In this document: in pieces, positions 16,829 to 25,699 of the stretch
How the letters are laid out: each line of letters starts with the position of its first letter
Numbering within the stretch: position 1 is the first letter of the stretch
Origin: an uncultured Pseudoxanthomonas sp.
GTDB lineage: Bacteria > Pseudomonadota > Gammaproteobacteria > Xanthomonadales > Xanthomonadaceae
Length of the DNA: 64,000 nucleotides
NCBI GenBank assembly: GCA_946479745.1
Contig: CAMLGZ010000001.1
Span: 62,001 to 126,000 of the forward strand
Direction of reading: 5' to 3'
Made by a program: the position numbers and the translations under genes
The notes under the pieces: model-generated
The model's input: only the letters and a program-made list of their open reading frames with translations
Database searches by the model: none
What the model was told of the DNA's origin: nothing

Positions 16829-17578
16829 TCACCCACGCGCCAATTCGGCCACCAGCTCCGGCAAACCGTTGGAAGCGGCTTGTACGTTGGCCAGCACTTC
16901 GGCCATGGTGATCTCCTCACCGGTACCGCAGCCTGCGGCCCAGTTGGCGACGATGGCCAAGCACGCGTAGTCCAGGCCCAGCTCGCGCGCCAGCGCCGCT
17001 TCGGGCATCCCGGTCATCCCCACCAGATCGCAGCCGTCGCGTTTCATGCGTGCGATTTCGGCTTTGGTTTCCAGACGCGGCCCCTGGGTCGCACCATAGC
17101 AGCCATGACCCACCAGTGAGACGCCGGTCACACGCGCCGCTGCGATGATCTTGTGGCGCAACATCGTGGTGTAAGGGTCGCCGAAATCGACATGCAGCGC
17201 GTCGGAGCCGGCGCCTCCTTCCCAAAACGTCGAGCTGCGGCCCCAGGTGTAATCGATCAACTGGTCGGGGCAGGCCAGGACCCGCGGGCCGAAATCGTCG
17301 CCGATGCCGCCAACCGTATTGAGCGCCAGCACGCGCTTGGCGCCGATCTGCTTCAACGCGGCAAGATTGGCGCGGTAGTTGATCAGATGAGGCGGCACCG
17401 AATGGCCTTCGCCATGACGGGCAAGGAACGCGACCCGCTGACCCAGCAGAGTGCCGACGCGGATAGGTCCCGACGGCTTGCCGTAGACCGTGTCGATTTC
17501 GCGCGTGTCCACATCCTGCAGGTCGGCGAGTTTGTACACGCCGGTCCCGCCGATCACCGCCAACGAGATGCCCATCAT
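16829..17578 (-). CDS. S-methyl-5'-thioinosine/purine phosphorylase (MTAP/PNP family)
   Basis: 249 residues. The phosphate-binding start is [10 protein letters not shown] and the family motif is [18 protein letters not shown]. The active-site region [17 protein letters not shown] resembles the methylthioinosine phosphorylase subgroup known from Pseudomonas, and [18 protein letters not shown] is also typical. It splits methylthioinosine or a purine nucleoside with phosphate to the base and (methylthio)ribose-1-phosphate; its neighbour Hpt would recycle the hypoxanthine. ATG at 17578 has AAGGA seven bases upstream. It follows hpt by a few bases in the nagZ-hpt operon. Substrate preference (MTI, MTA or inosine) is an inference. 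Confidence 0.88.
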   Translation of the reverse strand: MMGISLAVIGGTGVYKLADLQDVDTREIDTVYGKPSGPIRVGTLLGQRVAFLARHGEGHSVPPHLINYRANLAALKQIGAKRVLALNTVGGIGDDFGPRVLACPDQLIDYTWGRSSTFWEGGAGSDALHVDFGDPYTTMLRHKIIAAARVTGVSLVGHGCYGATQGPRLETKAEIARMKRDGCDLVGMTGMPEAALARELGLDYACLAIVANWAAGCGTGEEITMAEVLANVQAASNGLPELVAELARG

Positions 17579-17581
17579 CAC

Positions 17582-18136
17582 TCAATCCTTCAACGCGTAG
17601 ATGCCAGGCAGATTGCGACCCTGCTCGTGATAATCCATGCCGAAACCGAACACGTAACGGTCAGGAACTTCCAGACCCACATAATCTGCGCTGATGCCGG
17701 AGATCACGCGGTCATGGCGTTTGGTCGCCAGCGCGGCGATGCGCACATCGGTCGCGCCCTGCTCCAGGCACCACTCGCGGACCGCGGCCAGGGTATAGCC
17801 CTCGTCCAGGATGTCGTCGATCAGCAACACGCGGCGACCGTAGAGCGCTGTAGCCGGGCGATGCTTCCATACCAATTCGCCGCCGCTGGTTTGCCCGCGG
17901 TAGCGCGTGGCGTGCAGATAGTCGAACTCCAGGTCCAATCCCAATGCGCCCAATTCAAGCGACAACTGCCCTGCGAACGGCAGCGCGCCGTGCATCACGG
18001 TCAGGTAGACCGGCACTTCTCCGGCGTAATCGCGCGCGATGGGTCCGGCCATCGCCGCAATGGCGGCATCCAGTGCGGCGCGATCGACAATGAGCTCCGC
18101 ATTGGCCAATGCGGCGGAGAGCGAAGGCGACGCCAT
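17582..18136 (-). CDS. hpt: Hypoxanthine-guanine phosphoribosyltransferase
   Basis: 184 residues. The PRPP-binding loop is RVLLIDDILDEGYTL, and VYLTVMHGALPFAGQL and FDYLHATRYRGQTSGG are the other conserved PRTase blocks. The hood near the end (VPDRYVFGFGMDYHEQGRNL) contacts the purine. It converts hypoxanthine or guanine with PRPP to IMP or GMP in salvage. ATG at 18136 overlaps the nagZ stop (ATGA), and the phosphorylase that can supply hypoxanthine follows at once, so the pair forms a short salvage route. Confidence 0.92.
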   Translation of the reverse strand: MASPSLSAALANAELIVDRAALDAAIAAMAGPIARDYAGEVPVYLTVMHGALPFAGQLSLELGALGLDLEFDYLHATRYRGQTSGGELVWKHRPATALYGRRVLLIDDILDEGYTLAAVREWCLEQGATDVRIAALATKRHDRVISGISADYVGLEVPDRYVFGFGMDYHEQGRNLPGIYALKD

Positions 18137-19143
18137 CAGGCGAGGTTCCCTGCAATGACCGGAAGATGCGATTGCGCATCGCCATAGCGGCTGTCGGCTA
18201 GCAGTCCGTCCCAACCCAACCCGCCACGGCCCATCAATCCCAACAAGGAAGCGGTGTTGGAAGTGCGCCCTTCCATCGCGCGCAGGGATTCTTCGACCAG
18301 TTTGGGCGCACAGACCAGCACCACGTCGCAACCGGCGTTCAGATGGTCGTCGATGCGCGCTTTAACACCGCCTGCGGAAAACGCAGCCGCCATGCCGATA
18401 TCGTCGGAAAACACCACGCCGCGGAAGCCCATCTCTTCGCGCAGGATACCGTTGATCCACAGCGGCGAATAACCTGCCGCTTCCGGCGCCACGGCCGGAT
18501 AGGTCACATGCGCCAGCATCACCGCATCGGCGCCGGCTTCGATGCCGGCTACGAACGGAACCAGATCTTCCTTGCGCAGCGTTTCCAGCGAACGCGGATC
18601 GACCGCATCGTCGAAATGCGTGTCTTCCAGCACCGTGCCATGGCCGGGAAAGTGCTTGAGCGTGGCGGCCATGCCGACGCTGTGCATGCCGCGCACATAG
18701 GCCTTGGTGAAGGCGGCGACGACCTGGGGGTCGTCGCTGAAGGCGCGGTCGCCGATGGCGCGATTGCCGCGCGCCAGATCGACCACTGGCGCGAAACTCA
18801 GATCAACGCCGCTGGCGCGCACTTCGCTGGCCATCAGCCAGGCGTGCTCCTCTGCAAGCTTCAAGGCCGCTTCGGCATCCCGCGCATACAGCGCGCCGAA
18901 ACCTTCCAGCGACGGCAATGCGCTGTAGCCGGTGCGGAAGCGCTGCACGCGGCCGCCTTCCTGGTCCACGCAGATCAGCTGGGGGCGAGGCGAGGCGGCG
19001 CGGATCGCCGCGCACAATTCGACCACCTGCTCGCGCGAAGCGAAGTTGCGGGTGAACAGGATCACCCCGGCCACGGCATCGTTCTGCAGCCAGTCGCGCT
19101 CCTGCGCGGTGAGTTCGGTGCCGGAAATTCCTATGACGAGCAT
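18136..19143 (-). CDS. nagZ: Beta-N-acetylhexosaminidase NagZ (GH3)
   Basis: 335 residues. GH3 marks of NagZ are all present: VAGVILFTRNF, the substrate site DQEGGRVQRF, FAPVVDLARGNRAIGDRAF, the flexible-loop motif KHFPGHGTVLEDTHFD (about 161 on, with the catalytic Asp-His pair) and the nucleophile region GVVFSDDIGM. It is cytosolic with no signal peptide. It removes GlcNAc from anhydromuropeptides in peptidoglycan recycling, which in many species also affects AmpC induction. It starts the nagZ-hpt-phosphorylase operon, a gene order seen in other gammaproteobacteria. The CYTH gene upstream ends about 12 bases before it and may be cotranscribed. Confidence 0.95.
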   Translation of the reverse strand: MLVIGISGTELTAQERDWLQNDAVAGVILFTRNFASREQVVELCAAIRAASPRPQLICVDQEGGRVQRFRTGYSALPSLEGFGALYARDAEAALKLAEEHAWLMASEVRASGVDLSFAPVVDLARGNRAIGDRAFSDDPQVVAAFTKAYVRGMHSVGMAATLKHFPGHGTVLEDTHFDDAVDPRSLETLRKEDLVPFVAGIEAGADAVMLAHVTYPAVAPEAAGYSPLWINGILREEMGFRGVVFSDDIGMAAAFSAGGVKARIDDHLNAGCDVVLVCAPKLVEESLRAMEGRTSNTASLLGLMGRGGLGWDGLLADSRYGDAQSHLPVIAGNLA

Positions 19144-19155
19144 GCTTTGAATTCC

Positions 19156-19701
19156 TCAGGGCCAATCTTTGATAGGGAGATCGTTGGCAAGATCGCTGGC
19201 GACGCGTTCGTCGTCCGTCCATTGCGAATACGGGTACGACGCCAGGGCCAGATTGTAATAGCGCAGCGAGTCGGTCACCTGCCTGCCGGCCCAGTCGGGC
19301 AAGGCGAAGGCTTCGTCGGCGTGCTCCAGCTCGATTTCGGCGACCACCAGGCCGGCGTTTTCGCCCAGGAATTCGTCCACTTCCCACAAATGGCCCTCAT
19401 GACGCACGTAGTGGCGGCGTTTATCGATCAAACCGCCCACGCACAGTGCGAGCAAGGCCCTGGCCTCCTCCACGGGTACGGCGTAGTTGAATTCCTGCCG
19501 GGTGTGACCGCGTTCGCGGGATTTCAGGTTCAGGTAAGCGCTGTCGCCTTCGATGCGCACGCGCACCGAAGCCTTCTGCGCGCCTCCTTCGACCATGGCC
19601 AGGTCGTTCAGGTAGCCCTGCGCCATCGGCGCGACCTTATGCGCGGCGGCGCGCCAGGCGTCGCTGGTGACCAGGAATTTACGCTCTATCTCTATGCCCA
19701 C
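19156..19701 (-). CDS. CYTH domain protein (triphosphate tunnel metalloenzyme)
   Basis: 181 residues. The N-terminal EIERKFLV is the ExExK signature, followed by the basic and acidic residues lining the tunnel: ASVRVRIEGDSAYLNLKSR, RQEFNYAVP, IDKRRHYVRHEG, LWEVDEFLGENAGLVVAEIE. Small stand-alone CYTH proteins of this type hydrolyse inorganic triphosphate or act on other triphosphates; it is not a class II adenylate cyclase by any clear mark. Upstream of nagZ on the same strand with a short gap. The upstream boundary is a hairpin repeat. Confidence 0.9.
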   Translation of the reverse strand: MGIEIERKFLVTSDAWRAAAHKVAPMAQGYLNDLAMVEGGAQKASVRVRIEGDSAYLNLKSRERGHTRQEFNYAVPVEEARALLALCVGGLIDKRRHYVRHEGHLWEVDEFLGENAGLVVAEIELEHADEAFALPDWAGRQVTDSLRYYNLALASYPYSQWTDDERVASDLANDLPIKDWP

Positions 19702-19722
19702 GTTGATGCCTCACGGATTTCT

Positions 19723-19789
19723 GTAGGGCCGAGCTTGCTCGGCTGCATTTGATTCTGCGCCAGGAGCAGCCGAGCAAGCTCGGCTCTAC
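19723..19789. repeat. REP-like hairpin, GCCGAGCTTGCTCGGC family
   Basis: 24-bp arms 19723-19746 and 19766-19789 (one mismatch), each containing a further internal palindrome, GCCGAGCTTGCTCGGC. A second copy is at 25596-25662. It separates rlmD from the CYTH gene. Confidence 0.9.
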
Positions 19790-19797
19790 ACGGCGGG

Positions 19798-21126
19798 TTA
19801 TTTCGTCTCGAACAAAGCGATGCTTTCCACATGGCCAGTGTGGGGGAACATGTCCATCACCCCCGCCGCCTTGAGCCTGTAACCGCGCTCCTTGACCAGG
19901 AACCCGGCATCGCGCGCCAGCGAAGCCGGGTGGCAGCTGACATAGACGATGCGGTCGATATTCTTGAGCGGCAACTGTTTCAATACTTCGTCGGCGCCTG
20001 AACGCGGTGGGTCCAGCAGCAATTTATTGAAGCCCTGCCGCATCCACGGCGTGCCGCGCTGGTCTTCGGTCAGGTCCGCGGCGTGGAAATGCGCATTGGC
20101 CAGGCCGTTGCGCTCGGCATTGTCGCGTGCGCGCTGCACCAGTCCGGCCTCCCCTTCCACGCCCACCACCTCGCCGGCCAGCCGGGCCATGGGCAGGGTG
20201 AAATTGCCGAGTCCGCAGAACAGATCCAGGATGCGGTCCTGCGGTTGCGGATCCAGCAGCTCGAAGGTCCGCGCGATCATTTTCTGGTTGAGCGTGGCGT
20301 TGACCTGGATGAAGTCCAGCGGACGGAAAGCTAGTTCCACATTCCATTGCGGCAGCGCGAAGGCCAGCGTCGGCGCGTCCGGCCATAGCGGCACCACCGT
20401 GTCGATGCCGCCGGATTGCAGGTAGAAGGCAAAATCGTGTTGTTGCGCGAACGCGGTGAGCTTGGCGCGGTCGGCATCGTTCAGCGGATTGAGGTGGCGG
20501 AATACCATCGCCACGGTCTGATCGCCCGCGATGAACTCGATCTGCGGGATGTCGTTGCGGGCGTCCAGGCTTTCCACCAGCAGCGCCAGCGCTTCGATGC
20601 GCTCTCCGATCTGCGGAATGACGGTGTGGCATATCCGCAGATCGGCCACGAAGCGCGGGTCGGTCTCGCGGAAGCCGACCAGGGTCTTGTCCTTCTTGTT
20701 GACCCGGCGTACCGAGAAGCGTCCCTTGCGGCGATAGCCCCAGCTGTCGCCGGTCAACGGTGGCAGCACGATTTGCGGCGCGATATGGCCGATGCGCTCC
20801 AGGTTTTCCATCAACACACGTTGTTTGAGCAGGATCTGTTTGTCTTCGGCAAGATGCTGCAGCACGCAGCCGCTGCACACGCCGAAATGCTCGCAGCGCG
20901 GCTCTACGCGATCCGGTGAGGGCTGCAGCACTTCGACCGTGCGGCCTTCATCGAAGTGCCGGTTCTTGGCGGTCTGCTCGACCATCACCCGTTCGCCCGG
21001 CAGTGCGCCGGATACGAACATGGTCTTGCCGTCCCGACGGGCCACGCCGCGGCCGTCGTGGCTGTGGTCGACGATTTGGGCTTCAAACGGGGTTTTGTCG
21101 ATGCGGGGGCTGCGGGGTCTTGCCAC
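19798..21126 (-). CDS. rlmD: 23S rRNA (uracil-C5) methyltransferase, RlmD type
   Basis: 442 residues. An N-terminal TRAM domain (VDHSHDGRGVARRDGKTMFV) is followed by the iron-sulfur cysteines (CEHFGVCSGC, plus CHT later). The SAM-binding motif is ILDLFCGLGNFTLPMA, the substrate motif LLLDPPRSGADEVL, and the catalytic cysteine with its downstream base lies in VYVSCHPASLARD. It methylates U1939 of 23S rRNA in E. coli. The GTG at 21126 is taken as start, since no better start precedes the TRAM domain. Single leftward gene between two repeat elements. Confidence 0.93.
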   Translation of the reverse strand: MARPRSPRIDKTPFEAQIVDHSHDGRGVARRDGKTMFVSGALPGERVMVEQTAKNRHFDEGRTVEVLQPSPDRVEPRCEHFGVCSGCVLQHLAEDKQILLKQRVLMENLERIGHIAPQIVLPPLTGDSWGYRRKGRFSVRRVNKKDKTLVGFRETDPRFVADLRICHTVIPQIGERIEALALLVESLDARNDIPQIEFIAGDQTVAMVFRHLNPLNDADRAKLTAFAQQHDFAFYLQSGGIDTVVPLWPDAPTLAFALPQWNVELAFRPLDFIQVNATLNQKMIARTFELLDPQPQDRILDLFCGLGNFTLPMARLAGEVVGVEGEAGLVQRARDNAERNGLANAHFHAADLTEDQRGTPWMRQGFNKLLLDPPRSGADEVLKQLPLKNIDRIVYVSCHPASLARDAGFLVKERGYRLKAAGVMDMFPHTGHVESIALFETK

Positions 21127-21202
21127 GTGGCGGGGGCTGCGTGCGATTGCGGGGGCGTATTGTCGCAGATGCGCTGCGCTGGCCGGAAAGCAAGCCGCGC
21201 CG

Positions 21203-21326
21203 CTTTGCTTCCCCCTTTGAAAAAGGGGGATTGAGGGGGATTTGCTCTTGCTGTTGTTTTTCCCCGGTCGCCAAGATCAAGAGCAAATCCCCCGTATCCC
21301 CCTTTTTTACAAAGGGGGCAAAGCAA
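21203..21326. repeat. Large imperfect inverted repeat rich in C5/G5 tracts
   Basis: Left half about 21203-21250 and right half about 21277-21326 are inverted copies: each has an internal CCCCCTTT..AAAGGGGG hairpin and the sequence GGGGGATTTGCTCTTG or its complement. Arms are imperfect by several bases. It lies between the YdbL-like gene and rlmD. Similar C/G-tract repeats occur widely in Xanthomonas-group genomes (general knowledge). Confidence 0.8.
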
Positions 21327-21352
21327 GGGGGCTTTCGCCCCCTTTCCGTTGC

Positions 21353-21976
21353 TCACTTCTGCTTCCAACTCCCGCCCGCATCCTGGTACCACCAACCGCC
21401 ATGCGCGCTGGCGATCCATTGCTGGGCGAAGATGCCGCGGATCTGGCTTTCCCATTCGGGATGGCCGTTGGCCACCGCCACTTCGCGGTACACCGCTTTG
21501 CGGTCGCGGTTGTCGTCGGCCACGGCCTGGGTGATGGCCACCCGATCCTTCAAGGCCAGTTTGGAAGCGTCGCGCACTTCGACCATGCCATCGCGCGTCA
21601 GCCCCAGGGCGCCTGCGTCGAAGCCTGCCGCCAGTTGGGTCTGGAAACGCGTGGCCATGCGGTTCTGGATAGCCTGGATGGCGGGGGTCTTGATGCTGAT
21701 GTCCGCGCTTTCCTGCGCGTAGGCGGTGCCGATGCCGATCAATGCCAGCCAGTCGAACTGACGGACAGGCCGTTGCAACGACGCACTGCCGCCCTGCCCG
21801 CCCGGCGTCTGCGGAGCGGGCTTGGCGTCCGTGTCGGGAGCGTCGTCGCCGATCACCTTGTCCACGAACTCCTTGGCCGCTTCCTTGGCTTCGGCCGCCG
21901 GGAAATAGACGTTGATAGTGACGCAAGCCGTGAGCAGCAATGCCGCCGCGAATGAGGTTCCCAACCAACGTTGCAT
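21353..21976 (-). CDS. YdbL-like DUF1318 lipoprotein
   Basis: 207 residues. A lipoprotein signal with lipobox LLTAC is followed by VTINVYFPAAEAKEAAKEFV, the known N-terminal motif of lipid-anchored DUF1318 proteins. A low-complexity linker with D/P/G/Q leads to the YdbL domain in the C-terminal 110 residues (TRDGMVEVRDASKLALKDRV and the tail HGGWWYQDAGGSWKQK). It sits just downstream of a YdbH-like gene, as in E. coli ydbH-ynbE-ydbL, which works in anterograde phospholipid transport across the periplasm with the AsmA-like YdbH. No separate ynbE is present, and this lipid-anchored form may take part of its place (inference). Confidence 0.87.
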   Translation of the reverse strand: MQRWLGTSFAAALLLTACVTINVYFPAAEAKEAAKEFVDKVIGDDAPDTDAKPAPQTPGGQGGSASLQRPVRQFDWLALIGIGTAYAQESADISIKTPAIQAIQNRMATRFQTQLAAGFDAGALGLTRDGMVEVRDASKLALKDRVAITQAVADDNRDRKAVYREVAVANGHPEWESQIRGIFAQQWIASAHGGWWYQDAGGSWKQK

Positions 21977-21991
21977 GTCGTTTCTCCTGGG

Positions 21992-24016
21992 TTATTCGAT
22001 GACCGGCTTGCTGTCGCCTTGGGTGACCGCCACCAGTCGTTCGACCAGTGTGGGCCAATCCACGCGGCGGTTGAAACCCACCACGGTCAAACGCGGCAGG
22101 CCCGATCCTTCCACGATAATAAAGCCGTTGCCGGCTGAACGAAGGCCGTCCATGTCGCAGACCTCTTCGGCAAGCCTGCAGCGGATGCCGATCTGGCGGT
22201 AGCCGAAGTCGTCGAACAGCTTCAGCGCCTGCGCCTGCAGACTGTCGCCCAACCCGCCGGCGCCGCCGACGCTGGAAAGGTCCTGCACCGCGCGCTGACT
22301 GATGCGGCGCTTGCCTTTCCAGTTCGGGTCGGTGTGCAGATCGGCATCGAAACCTTCCGCCTGCCAATCCACCAGACGCAGATTGCGGATGCTGCCATCC
22401 AGCGCGCCGGTGATCTCGCCGAACCCGAAAACCCCGGTCAGTGCCTGCAGATTCATGTCGTCCATAGTGATATCGGCCGACAGCGTCGGCGCCGTGCCGA
22501 ACGGGCGCTCCATCGCCAGTCCCGACACCTGCACGGTGCCGTCGAACATATGAGTGACCAGGTTGCCTTCGAAATCCAGCCGGTCGTTGGCGTAACTAGC
22601 CTTGGGAATGCGCCCGTCCAGTCGTCCCTGGAAAGCAGGCCAATCCAGCGCCTTGGCCAGTTGCCCCACGTCCAGCGCCTCCACGGTCAGGCCGAAATCG
22701 AATTCCAGGCCGCGCTCGCCCGCGGGTGGCCGCAGGTTGATGTCTTCGAACCTCAAGCCGCCGCCCAGCATCGGCACGGTGACGGACTTGCGCAGACCGA
22801 TGACGCCGTTACCACTGTCCAGCGGCAGATCCGCCGCGCCAAAGGCCAGACCGTGGATTTCACCGCCACGCCAGCGCAGAGTGCTGTCGACAGGCGCACC
22901 GGCGGAAAAGACCGGACTGCCGCTGAGTCCGTCGAAACGGAAGCGTTGTTGCGAGTCGATCACCGACACCTCGCGCAGCTCGGCTTCGGCGCGAATCAAC
23001 TGTCCGCCCTGCATCCGCACCTGCGCACTCACGGCGCCCTGCAACTGCAGCTCGCCCAAACCGAACAACCCCAACCAGCCGGACAGGTAACGCGGACGCA
23101 ATGGCGTCATGTCCGCACTTTCCATCCGCAGATCCGCATCGCGCAAGTTGGATTGCGCATCGAAGCCGAGCGAACCTTGTACGCGCATCGCATCGCCGTC
23201 GTCCCACGACAATTGCGGAATTTCCCAGCCCGATTCGCCCTGTTGGCGTGCGGCGACGCTTATCGCCACCGGTGTCGCCGGCAAGGCGACGTAGCCGTTG
23301 CCCACCAGCATCTCGCCGCCAAGCAAGCTGCCTTCCACAGTCACCAGGGACAAACCGGCGGACTTGCGATAGTCCAGATCGACCTGCGCACCCACGCCTT
23401 CGGCAGCAATGCTGCCATCGGGCGTGTCCAGGCCAAGCCCGGCCAAGGCGAGCCGGCCTTCGACGCGCAACGGGCGCGACTCTGGCGTGTGGATATCCAG
23501 AGATCCCGACATCTGTCCGGTTTTCAGATTCGCTTCCGGCCAGGCCTGCGCAAGAAGCGCCTGCGCCCATGCCAGCGGCACACGGGTCAAGTCGATGCGG
23601 GTGATGTCGGGCGCGGCGGCATTGCGGTGCAAGGCCAGATTGGAACCGCCGCTCGCCAGCACCGCGTCGGTGCTGGCCGTTGCCAGATCCACGCCCAGCT
23701 TCAACGGCTTGCGGCCTGCGCTGCGGATCTCTCCTTCGCAGCGCCATCCTTCCTGCCTGGCGCCCCGTTGCAAAGGGCAATGCCAAGTGAGGTTGTCGAA
23801 ACGATAGCCGAGGTCCGCCGCCGCGACGTGTCTGGCGGTCAATGTGAGTCGCCCGGTTTCGGCGGCATCCGGCCATTCCAGCCGCACCGTCACCTCCTGC
23901 AGGCTGGCCACCGGCGTGACCACTTTGGCGATGCGCGCACTCAAAGTCCTGGCCTGCCCGGCGGCGGGCATCGCCAACAAGCTCAGCAGTAGCAGCGGTA
24001 AGATGCGGCAGGACAT
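21992..24016 (-). CDS. YdbH-like AsmA-family intermembrane transport protein
   Basis: About 674 residues from the ATG at 24016, which starts a signal/anchor (MSCRILPLLLLSLLAMPAAG). The rest is a long beta-rich repeat of AsmA/YdbH type; the C-terminal part (LDGSIRNLRLVDWQAEGFDA and ISQRAVQDLSSVGG) is the part most typical of the YdbH dicarboxylate-transport domain family. In E. coli YdbH bridges inner and outer membrane and carries phospholipids, redundantly with TamB and YhdP. It is 16 bases upstream of the YdbL-like lipoprotein gene. The frame extends upstream but would overlap the divergent receiver gene. The family call rests on motif reading and context. Confidence 0.83.
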   Translation of the reverse strand: MSCRILPLLLLSLLAMPAAGQARTLSARIAKVVTPVASLQEVTVRLEWPDAAETGRLTLTARHVAAADLGYRFDNLTWHCPLQRGARQEGWRCEGEIRSAGRKPLKLGVDLATASTDAVLASGGSNLALHRNAAAPDITRIDLTRVPLAWAQALLAQAWPEANLKTGQMSGSLDIHTPESRPLRVEGRLALAGLGLDTPDGSIAAEGVGAQVDLDYRKSAGLSLVTVEGSLLGGEMLVGNGYVALPATPVAISVAARQQGESGWEIPQLSWDDGDAMRVQGSLGFDAQSNLRDADLRMESADMTPLRPRYLSGWLGLFGLGELQLQGAVSAQVRMQGGQLIRAEAELREVSVIDSQQRFRFDGLSGSPVFSAGAPVDSTLRWRGGEIHGLAFGAADLPLDSGNGVIGLRKSVTVPMLGGGLRFEDINLRPPAGERGLEFDFGLTVEALDVGQLAKALDWPAFQGRLDGRIPKASYANDRLDFEGNLVTHMFDGTVQVSGLAMERPFGTAPTLSADITMDDMNLQALTGVFGFGEITGALDGSIRNLRLVDWQAEGFDADLHTDPNWKGKRRISQRAVQDLSSVGGAGGLGDSLQAQALKLFDDFGYRQIGIRCRLAEEVCDMDGLRSAGNGFIIVEGSGLPRLTVVGFNRRVDWPTLVERLVAVTQGDSKPVIE

Positions 24017-24032
24017 GGAAGGCAGCATAACG

Positions 24033-24761
24033 ATGTCGGAATACCAGGAAATGAAGCCTCGCTTGCTGCTGGTGGAAGACGATTCCGTCAGTTGCAGCTT
24101 CATGACTGTTGCGTTGCGGGCGTTGCCGGCGGAAGTCGACACAGCTGCGTCCGTGCGCGCCGCTTTGGCGCACGAAGGCGCCTACGACCTGTGGCTATTG
24201 GATGCCAACCTTCCCGACGGCTCCGGAACGGACCTTCTGGCGGATCTGCGCGCCCGCTTTCCCGCCACGCCGGCGCTGGCGCACACCGCCGACGATTCGC
24301 CCGCCTTGCGTGCGCAACTGCTGGCCGCGGGGTTCGATCAAGTGCTGGTCAAACCACTGACCGCCGCGCAACTGCGGCAGGCGGCCGGACGATTGCTTGG
24401 GCTCCCGTCTGGCCAACCCCGCGTTGCCGGGGAAGGCGGCGACGATGCAGAAGCCTTTCCGCTATGGGACCAGGCCACTGCGCTGGCCGCATTGAACGGC
24501 AATCAGGAACATGTCGCGACCTTGCGCCGGATGTTTCTTCAAGAGCTTGCAGGGCAACACGATCAGATCCACCACGCGTTGCAGACCGGCAACCTGGAAG
24601 CTGCGAAAAAGGTGCTGCATCAATTGAAGGCCAGCAGCGGCTTCGTCGGTGCGATGCGCTTGAATGCGGCAGCCGCCTTGCTGGAAAAATCGCTGTCCGA
24701 CGCGGGAACGCTGACGGATTTTTCGCTGGCCGTACGCGATACCCAGTCGTCCGGCGCGTAG
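24033..24761 (+). CDS. Response-regulator receiver plus Hpt protein
   Basis: 242 residues. The receiver domain (about 8-125) has the acidic pair LLVEDD, the phospho-acceptor region LWLLDANLPDGSGTDLL, the switch threonine in AHTAD and the lysine in VLVKPL. A C-terminal Hpt domain carries the phospho-histidine in LHQLKASSGFVGAMRLN. There is no DNA-binding or catalytic output domain, so it should act inside a phosphorelay between a hybrid kinase and another regulator. No histidine kinase is in the window, and it is transcribed divergently from ydbH with only 16 bases between the starts. ATG at 24033 is preferred; 24051 is an alternative. Its TAG lies in a hairpin repeat. Confidence 0.88.
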   Translation: MSEYQEMKPRLLLVEDDSVSCSFMTVALRALPAEVDTAASVRAALAHEGAYDLWLLDANLPDGSGTDLLADLRARFPATPALAHTADDSPALRAQLLAAGFDQVLVKPLTAAQLRQAAGRLLGLPSGQPRVAGEGGDDAEAFPLWDQATALAALNGNQEHVATLRRMFLQELAGQHDQIHHALQTGNLEAAKKVLHQLKASSGFVGAMRLNAAAALLEKSLSDAGTLTDFSLAVRDTQSSGA

Positions 24762-24855
24762 GAGCGTGTAGGAGCGACGTAAGTCGCGATGCGGCATTGC
24801 CGGGAAGGCTTCATCGCGACTTACGTCGCTCCTACGCACCCCTACGCGCCCCTAC
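24758..24855. repeat. REP-like hairpin cluster, GTAGGAGCGACGTAAG family
   Basis: Core hairpin with 23-bp arms 24768-24790 and 24813-24835, preceded by an extra head (GTAGGAGCG at 24758) and followed by two degenerate CCTACGC tails. It separates two convergent genes. The receiver-Hpt stop (TAG 24759-24761) is in the first head, and the recO stop (reverse TAG 24854-24852) is in the last tail. Confidence 0.88.
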
Positions 24856-25583
24856 CCGGGTCGTTTCAACCGCCCAAGCTCACCCAGCATTTCCCAGGAT
24901 TTCAATCCGCGTCCGCCCAGGTGATGGCTGAGCACGCTGCGCAAGGCCAGGCGCAGGCTGGCAAGGTCGTCCGCGTCGGGTTGCCGGTCGGCAGCCAGGG
25001 CCAACAAGGCGCTGCCCGTCGCCGCGTTGCTTCGCTCGTCGCGCCCGCGGTCGCTCAGCAAGCGGCGCGGACCCTGTTCCGGATCGATACGGTAACGTGC
25101 AGCAGGATCGATGGAGGAGCCTTCTGCGTCTTCGCTCAAATCGAAACCCGAACCCAACGCCTCCAACAGATCGCGCTCAAAACGCCGCAAGGTCCAGGCC
25201 AGCGAATCTCCGCTGCCCAGCCGCGACCGGGTTTGCCCATAGATGCGGTACAGATCGCCATGCGGGTCCTGGCGTGGCGCCAACCGCATCACCAGTTCGT
25301 TGACGTAGAAGGCCGCCAGCATCGCGTCGCCCGCCAGCCGGGGAGCGGCGTCCAACGCTTCTGCCGCCACCAGCTGCGCCAGCTCGCCACGCTGCACGGC
25401 ATCCAGGCGGATGTGCTGAAGCGGCTGCAAGGCTGCACGCAGCACGTGCTTCTTCGGTCCTTGTACTCCGCGCGCCACCAGGCCCAGGCGTCCGTGGTGC
25501 TGGGCCAGCACTTCGACCAGCAGACTGGTCTCGCGCCAGGGGCGAGCGTGCAGGACGTAAGCGGCTTCGGCGGTGATACGCAT
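24852..25583 (-). CDS. recO: DNA repair protein RecO
   Basis: 243 residues. The N-terminal OB fold is seen in [21 protein letters not shown] and [13 protein letters not shown], followed by the helical domain ([20 protein letters not shown]). The zinc-binding cysteines of some RecO proteins are absent, as in other gammaproteobacteria. RecO loads RecA with RecF/RecR and anneals single strands; recR is at 54.7 kb in this window. ATG at 25583 is chosen because the longer frame runs through a hairpin repeat. It closes the lepA-lepB-DUF4845-rnc-era-recO run, but that repeat lies between era and recO. Confidence 0.92.
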   Translation of the reverse strand: MRITAEAAYVLHARPWRETSLLVEVLAQHHGRLGLVARGVQGPKKHVLRAALQPLQHIRLDAVQRGELAQLVAAEALDAAPRLAGDAMLAAFYVNELVMRLAPRQDPHGDLYRIYGQTRSRLGSGDSLAWTLRRFERDLLEALGSGFDLSEDAEGSSIDPAARYRIDPEQGPRRLLSDRGRDERSNAATGSALLALAADRQPDADDLASLRLALRSVLSHHLGGRGLKSWEMLGELGRLKRPG

Positions 25584-25595
25584 TAGCGCAACATT

Positions 25596-25662
25596 GTAGA
25601 GCCGGGCTTGCTCGGCTGCTCCCGGGATGATGCTCAAAGCAGCCGAGCAAGCTCGGCTCTAC
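25596..25662. repeat. REP-like hairpin, GCCGAGCTTGCTCGGC family
   Basis: 25-bp arms 25596-25620 and 25638-25662 with one mismatch. Same family as 19723-19789. It is inserted between era and recO within an otherwise conserved operon. Confidence 0.9.
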
Positions 25663-25699
25663 AAAGAAGCCAATTGTTCCGGCCCGGGTAACTTGCGCC

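Noticed and set aside
22334..23992. 552-codon frame opposite the YdbH-like gene
   Set aside because: Shadow of the real gene in GC-rich DNA; no start site or motif support.
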